Assembly: GCF_016808095.1 (NCBI RefSeq)
Contig: NC_068973.1
Coordinates: 32,420,077-32,484,076 of the forward strand
Source: Vigna angularis
Taxonomy: Eukaryota; Streptophyta; Magnoliopsida; Fabales; Fabaceae
Direction of reading: 5' to 3'
DNA length: 64,000 nucleotides
The notes beneath the pieces were generated by a model, which was not told the DNA's origin, ran no database searches, and was given only the letters and a program-made list of their open reading frames with translations. Below are positions 51,989 to 61,505 of this stretch, in pieces. The position numbers were made by a program, and so were the translations under genes. How positions within the stretch are numbered: the stretch's first letter is position 1; every line of letters starts with the position of its first letter.

Positions 51989-53413
51989 ATATCTTAATAT
52001 TCTTAAACATTATTCCAATAATATCTTATTATATTTATCGAGCTTTCTATTATCAATTAGTAGCGCTCGGTCTTACACCAAGCGCTCGTAATGAGTAGTG
52101 ATCGATCTTATACCAAGCGCTCGTACTCGTATATAGTATGATCTATCCTGATGAAAATGGCGTTCGTCCAACCTCAGTAAAATTTCCCTATATCATGTTC
52201 GGTCATTGACTGGCATTTGATTTCTGTATGTGAATTATTCTAAGTATGGTTCTATAAACATCTTGACGTGTCTACCTTCTTTTGGCTCCTGCCTAAAGCC
52301 TTAGTACTTGACCTCTTCTTTGAAGTGTTGATTTGAGCTCAAGAGAGTCAGTTCATTTAACTGATTCATGTTGTAAGTAACGTTCGTTCTTGGGATAGGT
52401 TTAATGGTAATCGGTCTCTTTCTCAACCTGACAGTAACCCTTTCGGTTTTATTCTATTCTGGAACGGAAGACTTCTCTGTTTCTTTCCTAGTGTTTATCC
52501 TCGTTCTGAGTAAGGACTGAACGTTCGGTATTTAACGTTCTTAGAATTGGTGGCAAAGATGAAATTAAAATGATGGATAATGAAAGATGAAGAGGATATG
52601 ATGTGAGTGAAATGTTGTGAATTGTGAACGAGCGTTCCGGGGAGGAACGACTCATGGATGATCTTGAAACTTATAAAGTATGAATGTGGTAATGCTTAGC
52701 TGGCGATTCATCCTGATGTTCCGTGAGTACTTGTCCTCACGTAGAGGAGGGTAGGTCATGTGTGAGAACGGCAGGAGGTCCTAGTCCTTAAGGGTACTTT
52801 GGACAGATGAGACTAACCTCGGGTGGCAGCTGATGAGAGTATTCCAGTTACTACATCACCCGGGTGCATGAACGTCGTAGCTACACAGATTTCATACAGT
52901 CTGGACAGTCAGTCTAGTAATAGGACTTGATTGAAACATATCTTGAAATGTATCTTATGTGTTTGAATGTGAAAAATGTATGTTTATACTTGAACTAAAT
53001 TACACAAGCTTACCCTGTGTTGTCTTGTTTTGTACGTCCGTCCTTGTCATTGCAATGATCATCCTTGTGGATGTAAGCAGAAGGAGATGAGCTGCTGGAA
53101 GAAGCGCTGGAAGAAGAAAATTTAATAGAGGTAGAAGTAAAGGCCGAACAATAGGACGTTCGGTCAGTAGTTTAGTTTTGGTTTAGTAAGGTGGTCGTTC
53201 GATCACCTTCCCTTTTGATTACTTTGACCGTTCGGTATAAGTTTTGTAAACCGTTCGGTTAAAATTTCCTTAAGGTGTGTAGTATTGTGTAACTCTTTTA
53301 TGTAAGGCCGTTCGACCATAAGCGTACGTTCTTAGTGTAAAGATTGATCTGAATTATTAATTAATGTGATTATTCTATTATATAGTTATGGACTGTATTT
53401 TTGGGATGTTACA
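50955..53413 (+). repeat. presumed 5' LTR, about 2.46 kb
   Basis: The right edge is well placed: GGGATGTTACA ends at 53413, four bases before the primer site. The left edge (TGTCAGACC at 50955) is inferred from the sudden change from very AT-rich flank to mixed sequence and from the TG start. It is not confirmed by a second LTR. ACCGTTCGG-type words recur through it, and a TA array lies at 51939-51984. Confidence 0.55.
51939..51984. repeat. (TA)n microsatellite within the presumed LTR
   Basis: About 46 bp of TA, interrupting the LTR. Confidence 0.95.
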
Positions 53414-53417
53414 TTAG

Positions 53418-53429
53418 TGGTATCAGAGC
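53418..53429 (+). other. primer-binding site for initiator tRNA-Met
   Basis: TGGTATCAGAGC is the usual plant retrotransposon complement to the 3' end of initiator tRNA-Met. It lies just downstream of the LTR end. Confidence 0.93.
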
Positions 53430-53564
53430 AGTTTTGTTCCTTAAAGAACACTGTAGGTTATGAGTACACTGTGTTTTTGCTGTGTGCTTAACGTTCGTTA
53501 GATGAGTGATTTTAAACTCTTTGAACTTAACTAACGATTGTTTTCTCTGCTTCTCAGAGAACTA

Positions 53565-55822
53565 ATGGCACCCAGACCTCCTCCTCAACCTATCGACCAT
53601 ACTGTATCCGACAATACAAGACTGTTGGAATTAGTGATAGAAGCACTTCAACAGCAGAACGCTGCCTTGGTGCAACATAATACGACCGCTTTGCAGAGTT
53701 TGAAAGCCGCACGTGCTAACTCTGAAGCGACCCAGAGACAGTTGATGGAAATCATCGCGACCACGAGGAACACGTCTGGAACGTCCACTTCTAACGCTAC
53801 CCACCAGACTGAGTGGAGCTTAGAGAATTTCCTCCAACATCACCCTGCCAAATTTAATGGGAAGTGCCTTCCTGATGAGGCCGATCAGTGGCTACGTGAT
53901 ATGGAGAGAATCTATGATGCCAAGAGGTGTCCGGATGATAATAGACTGGCATTCACGGAGTATCTACTGACTGGAGAGGCTAGTCATTGGTGGACTAGCA
54001 TGAAGATGATCATGGCGGACGCTCAAAGTCCCATCTCGTGGAAAGTCTTTAGGAGCAAGTTTTATGAGGAGTACTTCCCAGATAGCGTGCATTTCGCTAA
54101 GGAGGTGGAGTTTCTCCAATTGGTACAAGCTGGTATGTCAGTCTCTAAGTATACCAACAAGTTCAAGCATCTGGTTCGTTTTAATACCATGGCTACAAGC
54201 GAAGAATGGCAGTGTCGAAAGTTTGAGAATGGGCTGAGGAGTGAGTTGAAGCTGCTGATATCCAGCCTGTGTATTAAATCTTTTCCTACCATGGTGGAGA
54301 GAGCAAAAGTATTAGAGAAGAACGTTCAAGAGGTGGCACAGCAGAAGAAGCAACAGCAACAGTCGTTAAGAGGGCCTATATCGTCTAGGAACAATGCGAA
54401 TTTGAGAAGGAATCCTTACGCTCATCCAGCGTTATCTCCTAACGCTAGTGGGTCTCAAGCTCAATCAGTGGTTGTTGTCGGACGGTCTGGGCAACAAGGG
54501 GCAGTGAAATGTTTTCAGTGTGGGGGACCCCATTACCGATCGTCATGTTCTCAGATGGTGGGAGAAAAATATTGCACTCGCTGCAGGAGGAACGGACATT
54601 TGGACAGCGAGTGTAACATGGGTGGACGAGCGGTCATGAGGCCACCCAACTCAGGAAGAATTCAACAAGGAAGGGGTGGTCGAGCGCAGGCAGTGGGGCG
54701 AGTATACGCAATAACGGGCGTTGAAGCAGCAAGCTCAGGTACATTTATCATCAGTACATGCTTACTATATGGAAAGTCTTGCTGTGTATTATTTGACTTG
54801 GGGGCAACACATTCCTTCATTTCGAAGGCGTGCGTTGAGAAACTAGGATTGACAGAGAGTGAGATGCAGTTCGACTTGGTGGTGTCAACCCCAGCAGCTG
54901 GGGAGGTTAGGACGTCTACCGTCTGTGTTAGATGTCCTATAGAGGTTGAGGGGCGTAGATATAAGGTGAACCTCATCTGTTTACCTCTAAAAGAGTTAGA
55001 GGTGATTTTATGAATGGATTGGTTGGCTACCAATCGCATTCTCATAGATTGTGGTGAGAAGAAGTTAGTCTTTCCTGATGAAGAAGAAGAAGAGTTATCT
55101 GTGACGCTCGGTCAGCTAAAGGAAGACATCATGGAGGGCGCCAGTTGCTTTCTAATCATGACGCACGCAGATGAAGAGTTTGAAGGTTCAAGTTATGAAC
55201 GATCGCCCGGTAGTAAGATGAATTTCTGGACGTTTTTCCAGACGAAGTACCTGGGCTACCTCCTCCTCGCGAGATAGAGTTTACAATTGACTTGGTGTCG
55301 ACATCAGGGTCCATCTCTATTGCACCATATCGGATGTCACCAGCAGAATTGGTTGAACTCAAAAAGCAGATTGAAGAGTTGTTGGATAAGCAATTCATCA
55401 GGCCGAGCGCATCACCTTGGGGAGCGCCTGTTCTCTTGGTGAAGAAGAAGGATGGCAGCTCTCGGCTTTGTATTGACTACAGAGAGTTGAACAAGCTGAC
55501 CATCAAGAACAAGTATCCCCTGCCTCGGATTGACGATCTACTGGACCAATTACACGGTGCTACCGTATTCTCGAAGGTTGATTTGAGGTCCGGTTATCAT
55601 CAAATTCGGGTCAAGGAAGAGGACGTCCACAAGACTGCTTTCAGGTCTCGTTACGGACACTACGAGTATGTAGTGATGTCGTTTGGTGTCACTAACGCAC
55701 CAGCGATATTCATGGACTACATGAATCGCATCTTCAGGTCGTACCTGGACAAATTTGTGGTCGTTTTCATTGATGATATCCTCATTTACTCCAAGAGCTG
55801 TAAAGAGCATGAAGAACACTTT
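53565..55822 (+). pseudogene. gag-protease-reverse transcriptase remnant
   Basis: The frame from ATG 53565 gives gag (EWSLENFLQHHPAKFNG, then a retrotransposon gag core with GEASHWW and a KFxxLVRF-like segment), two zinc knuckles (CFQCGGPHYRSSC, with one residue fewer than usual before His, and CTRCRRNGHLDSEC), and an aspartic protease whose DSGA-type site reads DLGA (Asp411). A TGA at 55011-55013 breaks the frame in the link to reverse transcriptase. Small insertions near 55206-55222 shift it again. The reverse transcriptase part then reads in another frame through [28 protein letters not shown] and FIDDILIYS, and stops at the junction near 55822. It cannot give a working polyprotein. Confidence 0.88.
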
Positions 55823-57174
55823 GAGGATAGTTATGAACAGAGAAAATTGTTACGGTTGACTTGGTCTCCTTATTCAAAAAAGATATCACTGCTTGTTCCC
55901 TTTCGAATGTTTCATATTGATAAACATATCTTCATTTCATTTTTGTAAAAAGAATAAAAATATTCTAATAAATTACACATTTTCTAGATTTGAGAAGATT
56001 GCATAGTATTGAATAGTTTCCAATAAGAACTGTGCATTGATATACCAACTAATTAAAAATCAACCAAAAATTAGCAAACTAGTCATAATGAACTGTTAGC
56101 TCTCAGTTAGACCAGAAACTTATTTTTCAAAGTAAATCAGATCATGTAAGTTTATTTTAAACAATTCACATCTCTGACTTGTTTGGTCAATATAAACATG
56201 ATATTATGATTTATCATTTGTCGCAGAAGTGAAATTAAGAAAAAAAAATGTACTAAATTTCAAATTGGAATTTAAACTTAATAAATTTGTTATTATCAGC
56301 TCATAGTTTAACTTCTACTCCTTTCATTCTATGATTTTATCAAAATTGGTATTAAGAAACTAAATGTTTTGCAACTATTATGGGTTGATGCTAACGTCTT
56401 TTTTTGGGGAGGTTTCTTGTTTTTTTTTAGTTTTGAAATTATTGTAGACATCAACATCATCAATTATTTTGTTATTAAAGTACAAAACAAATGAACCAAC
56501 AGAGCAATAGCAACAAATTACAATGTCGCAGGTTACTATGTGTGGGTGAGAGAGAGGATGGAGATGAGAGAGAAACAAATTGGATAAGTTAGGAAGGTAA
56601 ATTAGAGTTAGGTGAGTGTTTCTGATTTTTTCGGTTGGCACTATTGTAAGGATGATAGAGAAAAGGTTGGAGTGTGAGAGATGAAAGAGAAATGGTTGAG
56701 AGGAATGAGGAATGAGAGAGCAAGAGAGATAAAGAGAGATGGGATTTCTTGTTTTTTTTTTTTAGTTTTGAGAATGAAAATTATTCAAATATCCTTGACC
56801 TTAAAACTAGGAATCCATAATATATGAGGGTATTTTTTGTCTACTAAAAGACGGTACATATCGCTAAAATGTACCAACTGAAAAAAAAAAGCATACGCAA
56901 GTTAACAGGTTCATTATGATTAGTTTACTAATTTCTAGTTGATTTTTAATTAGTTGGTATATTAATATAGTTCTTCTTGGTCACTACTCAATATTCTTCA
57001 ATCCGCTCAAATCTAGAAGATGTGCAATTTGTTAGAATATATTTTTTTTTTACAAAAATGAAATGAAAATATGCTTATCAATATGAAACATTCGAAAAGG
57101 AATCAGCAACAGTCTCTTTTCTGAATAGGGGGACATAGTCAACATCAATAATTTTCTTTGTTCATAACTCTCTT
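55823..57174. mobile_element. long-TIR DNA element, about 1.35 kb
   Basis: The left end (about 55823-56100) and the right end (about 56899-57174) are inverted copies of each other. AGTTATGAACAGAGAAAATT near 55830 mirrors AATTTTCTTTGTTCATAACT near 57150, and CTTTCGAATGTTTCATATTG near 55902 mirrors CAATATGAAACATTCGAAAAG near 57080. The flanks AACACTTTG (left) and AATAATTTG (right) agree at 7 of 9 positions, so a 9-bp duplication of Mutator type is possible but not proved. No transposase frame is present. The interior is AT-rich with a GAGAGAGAGG-rich part. Confidence 0.8.
56449..56905. repeat. direct repeat copy A (partner at 57485-57920)
   Basis: CATCATCAATTATTTTGTTATTAA, GTGTGTGGGTGAGAGAGAGG, CCTTGACCTTAAAACTAGGA and TGTACCAACTGAAAAAAA mark this copy. 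The same words in the same order, slightly changed, mark copy B. Copy A lies inside the long-TIR element and reaches into its right TIR. Confidence 0.85.
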
Positions 57175-57484
57175 CAATAATTTGTTTAAGTTAAATAATT
57201 TAATACGATATGTAGGAGCTTCATTTTTTGTTGCGTTTTGACATTGGTTATATGCAGGAAGGTGAAAAGTATATTTCGAAATATTATTTTCAGCGAAAAA
57301 TATGTTTTTAGAATTTTTTTTTAAGAGCTGAGTTCAGAAATCCATTTTCTAAACAATGACTTACCCCTTCCGGAATCCCCTATCAAATCTTCTTGAAGAT
57401 AAATTACTAATTCTAAAATTTAAAAACGAAATTTGATAACAATAAAGAAGGAAAAATATATAACACAACTCTCCAATCAAAAAT

Positions 57485-57920
57485 CAACATCAGCATCATC
57501 AGTTATTTTGTTATTAAGGTGGAAAACAAATGAACGAGCAGAGCAAGAACAACAAATTGTGGTGTCGCGGGTTGCTGTGTGTGGGTGAGAAAGAGTACAG
57601 AGATGAGAGAGAAACAAATTGGTTAAGTGAGAAAGGTGTATTAAGGTTAGGCGAATGTTTCTGATTTTTTTTCAGTTGGGACTACATTAGGGATGCAAAG
57701 AAAAGGTTGGAGTAAGAGAGATAAAAGAGAAAGAGCTGAGAGAAATGAAGGAGGTAAGTAAGGGTTTGAGGGTTTCTTGTTTTTTTTTAGAATGAAAATT
57801 ATTCAAATACCCTTGACCTTAAAACTTAGAATCCATAATAAATGAGGTTATTTTGTCTATTAAAACCCGATACACGTTACTAAACTGTACCAACTGAAAA
57901 AAAATGTACGCAACTTAGCA
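57485..57920. repeat. direct repeat copy B (partner at 56449-56905)
   Basis: It parallels copy A over about 430 bp, with substitutions and small indels. It lies outside the long-TIR element, 300 bp past its right end. The interval 57175-57484 holds no recognisable feature. Confidence 0.85.
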
Positions 57921-58304
57921 AACCCTATAATTTACTCTAACATCTGTTTTTGTGTTTATTATTTGTGGTTTATCCACTTACGGATATTGTATGTTATTTG
58001 TAAGTAGAAAATAATGTAGAAAAAATTATTGTGAGGTTAAAAGTTTTAGATATTTAAAATAAAATATGTTTAATCATTTCGAACATCCTTATATATGGAG
58101 GTTTTTTTCAATTAGATCCTCGTATTCAAAATGGTCTCAATTAGGTCCTTTATTGTGTAAAATTGAATCAATTTAGTCCTCACCGTTAATTTGGGTAGAC
58201 GGTGTTAAAAGTTGTTGTGGGTGACAGAATGACGTTACCAAATTTTACTAATGTGGCCTGAGTTGAATTTCTTTTATTTGCATATTTAAAAAACATTAAT
58301 TAAA

Positions 58305-58540
58305 ACATCTCCAGGGAATGCAAAGGGTGGTTAGCAAAAACCCAATGATCAGAATCAAACTCACCCAGAAGAATCCAGAAGCTGAAACGAGTCTTCTTAA
58401 ACTCATCAGGAAGATCTTCTTCCAAAAGCGGATCGTCCTCCTCCTCATCACCCTTCTTCCCTAAAAACTCGGACTGGGCCAGCAACCTCGACTGCGAGGA
58501 CGGAGTGAGAGGGTTTCCATTGAATTCCTTGATTCCTTAA
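58305..58540 (-). pseudogene. captured fragment of an MSL-type mechanosensitive channel gene
   Basis: On the minus strand from about 58536 the reading is SSQSRLLAQSEFLG, then EEEDDPLLEEDLPDEFKK and TRFSFWILL. This is the acidic DPxxxEDLPDEFK segment and first helix start of plasma-membrane MscS-like channels (MSL4-10 group). A few-base deletion near 58365 then shifts the frame; the other frame continues with SLILIIGFL, typical of the following transmembrane helix. The MscS pore domain is absent. It is a truncated captured copy, not a channel gene. Confidence 0.8.
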
Positions 58541-59067
58541 ATTAGGATTTCAATCTTCCAATTTAGGGATTTCAATCTGCAGATTTTTTTTTCTACGATC
58601 GGTTTCCTTTCTTTAACAGTCGCGTGCACGCTAGGAAGTTAGTGTTTTCCATCATCACTTTTTGTCCATATTCAAGTTTTTCCCCTTTGTTTGCTCTTTC
58701 ACTTTCTCCATAGACAACGATTTCTCAGTTTCGGGACACCCACAAATGTACAGACTCCCGGCCTTTCTCCATAGACAAGTGCAATGCTAGCTTCACCGCC
58801 TTTATTTGCTCACCATCTATTATTCAGTCAACAAAAAAAAGTCAAAAACATCACTACATAAGAAGACAGTGAGAAAGAAAAGAATCTCGAGCCCTACCTT
58901 TGGGATTCCACCTGGGTTTCACAGTTGCCGGATCAGCTTGGTTTTCATCTGTGCTGAAATTGTTTACTTGTAAATGAACGACAAGCAATCGATTGATCAC
59001 AGGAATTGAAAGAGATGAGAGAGCGTATGTAGGGGAATTAGGGTTTTGAGAATTACATTGCGAGAGT

Positions 59068-59178
59068 GAGAGAGGTAACATGAGAGAGAGTGAAAGAGGT
59101 AACAGGAGAGAGAGTGAGAGGTAACAGGACACGTCATTAAAAATTCCACCACACTATGACACGTCATTAAAAATTGCA
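59068..59178. repeat. subterminal short repeats of the second MULE
   Basis: GAGAGAGTGA(A)AGAGGTAACA appears two to three times from 59088, and GACACGTCATTAAAAATT occurs at about 59128 and 59158. They lie just inside the right TIR. Confidence 0.75.
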
Positions 59179-59939
59179 CAGTCAGCAAGCCAAACTACAC
59201 TTTTAACGCCATCCAATAAATTTAACGACAAGGTCAAAATTGACTCAATTTTACAAAAAGATGACCTAATTGAAAACTTTTAGAATAGAGTACCTAATTA
59301 AGAAAAACCTCCACATATAGGGATGTTCGAAATAATTAAACCAATAAAATATTACAAATTTTATAGAGGATGGTAAATCATTTTATGCATTTATATGTTA
59401 ATTTATGTTTTTATCAAATAATGCTTTAAATTAATAAGATAAATTCGACTAAATTAAGATATTAGATATATTTGAATTATTTAATTTTTAATTAATATAA
59501 ATTTGTTTTAATATAATTAAACAAGTTTCAAAGTATGCATGATTATAAAGAACCATCAGCCTTTTAAAAATATATATTTTTTGTTACATGTACAAATGAA
59601 ACAAGCTAATATATACATTTATTAATTTAATAATTGATTTAATATAGTATTGTGTAAAAAAAAGGATAAATTTTGCTATGAAAGTTTCCGAGAACATCGG
59701 AAGCAAGAGCGAGAAAGGGACCAAAAGACAGATGCTCACAGTGAGAATCTGAGTGCGGGAATTGCTTACTACACCCCATTGTAACCCCATCAATTTAAGG
59801 ACAATATTCAAATACTCGTCACCATACCCAATTTTCATTGTCATCCTCACTGCTACCGCCGCCATCACTAAACAGAAGAAAAAGAGAGAAAATATTATAA
59901 GAATCCATTCCAAAAAATAATATTTCATATTTTCGAAAA

Positions 59940-60190
59940 ACTCCTTCTAAAACTTATTTAATGTAGGGAGTGCTCCGAAAAATTCATTCCAAAGAGTTTT
60001 ATATACTTTCTCCAAAATGTATTCCAAAAATTTGTTTTAAAAATATTTTCCGAAATATATTTCACGTGTTCCGAAAATTTCATTCTGAAAATTCAAAAAC
60101 TTTGTTTCAGAAATTCTGTTCCGAAAAATTTCACTGCAGAAGTATTATTTCAGAAATTCCAGAAATCCTGTTCCGGTCGGAAGTACGAAA
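59940..60190. repeat. degenerate TTCCGAAAAATT repeats
   Basis: TTCCGAAA(A)ATT, TTCCAAAA and TTCAGAAATT recur every 15-25 bases over about 250 bp. It is a diverged minisatellite-like block; the open frame across it is a by-product. Confidence 0.6.
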
Positions 60191-60720
60191 TGGTTATTTT
60201 TTAAAATCGACATGAGGGGTGCAGAAAGCAACTGACTGTGAGTGCGGAACAGTAACTTACTTGCTAGCAAGTTAACATTTTTCATTGGCGAAAAAAATAC
60301 TAAAAATAAGAGACTACTTTTTCTATTTCCAAATAATCTTATTGATTTATTATATAAATATTTTTAGTAATATCTTTTTATCATTTAAAAAATATAACTA
60401 ACTAAATTTGTTATTGAAGAAAATGAGAAAAAAATTGATATCAAATATTCTTGATGGTGTCAACAAAAGGTGTACAAACTGAAAGCAATAAAAAAAGAGG
60501 TGAAATTGATTGTTAAGTTGTGTCCACGGGTAAAAATATAAAAGTAAAAGATAAGCATAAAAAAAAGAAGGAAGAAGGAGATGAATAGTTAAGAAGGCGT
60601 TGCAAAAAGAACAGTGCATAAAATTTTAATTAACTGTTGAATTAATACAACTTAATTTAATGTGAAGACAGTTTAATTTAATAAAAAGAGATCTTTGTAA
60701 TTTGGTTCCTCTTATGTTTA

Positions 60721-60772
60721 GATTGGTAGTTTCGCCTTAAAATGAGAATGGGATTGGTAGTTTCGCCTTAAC
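60721..60772. repeat. 31-bp tandem duplication
   Basis: GATTGGTAGTTTCGCCTTAA occurs at 60721 and at 60752, directly adjacent units. Confidence 0.9.
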
Positions 60773-61264
60773 ATTGTTAAAAGGTTTTTTTTTCATGCAC
60801 TTTACATTTTTCTTTTTACACTCCCAAATTTCTTAAATAACATAAATGTCCTTTTACTTTGACTAGGGTAAAAATCTAATTACTCTCTCTTTATTTACTT
60901 TCTCCCAGCTTTCACAATCCTAGCACTGCACTCATTTCATACTTTCACCCTCTCCCTCACACATCCTACACTCCACAATTTCTCTTCTCTCTTCCTTTCA
61001 CCACCTTCAACCTTCTCCTTAGCTTCCCTCGTTTCCTTCCTTGCATCTCTTTCTCCACCCACCATCTTCTTAATCTCACGCACATACTCCATTTTTCTCT
61101 CTCAAGTAAGTTTAATTTTTTATTTATATTTTTATTGTTTATATGAAGATAATCGGAGAGGTGAGAAACTAGTTAGGTTACAAACTTCTAAATCAGTTGT
61201 TTTTGGTTTATAAAATCCGACTAGTTTAGTTTGATAGGTGAATTAAATTTAGAAATTCATTGAA

Positions 61265-61505
61265 GAGTACGAGATCCATAAGAGAATATATACTAGATTT
61301 TGAAATTCAGTTTAAGGAATATATCGAGTTTTGAAATTTGATTGAGAGAATATATTGAATTTCAAAATCCGGTTGAGAATATAACAAATTTTAAAATCTA
61401 GTTGAGGGAATACATTGGATTTTGAAATTCAGTTTATGAAAACACTAGATTTTGAAATTAGGCTAGGAAATATATTGGATTTCAAAATCTAATAAACACA
61501 ATCAG
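61265..61505. repeat. tandem GATTTTGAAATTCAGTT repeats
   Basis: Units of about 35-40 bp contain (A/G)ATATATTGGATTT(T/C)(G/A)AAAT(T/C). Several alternate between TTTTGAAATT and the mirror-like TTTCAAAATC. Six or so units can be followed. Confidence 0.75.

Larger units (their letters stand above)
50955..55822 (+). mobile_element. truncated, decayed Ty3/gypsy LTR retrotransposon
   Basis: The order is presumed 5' LTR, tRNA primer site, gag, protease, reverse transcriptase. It stops in mid reverse transcriptase at about 55822, where an unrelated inverted-repeat element begins. RNase H, integrase and a 3' LTR are absent from the window. The gag, CCHC and protease arrangement is that of plant Ty3/gypsy chromovirus or related lineages; with integrase missing I cannot assign the lineage. 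Confidence 0.88.
58067..59342 (-). mobile_element. Mutator-like element carrying an MSL channel gene fragment
   Basis: The ends are (T)GTTTAATCATTTCGAACATCC on the left and the mirror GGATGTTCGAAATAATTAAACC on the right. The flanks carry the exact 9-bp repeat AATAAAATA (58058-58066 and 59343-59351). The TIRs extend at least 150 bp with matches such as CAATTAGGTC. No transposase is present. The interior includes part of a host gene in minus orientation (58305-58540), so this is a second Pack-MULE type element. Its outermost GTTTAAT matches the element at 19532. Confidence 0.88.

Noticed and set aside
58854..59132. 92-codon minus-strand frame within the second MULE
   Set aside because: Leu/Ser-rich part comes from CT-type subterminal repeats; no recognisable captured domain.
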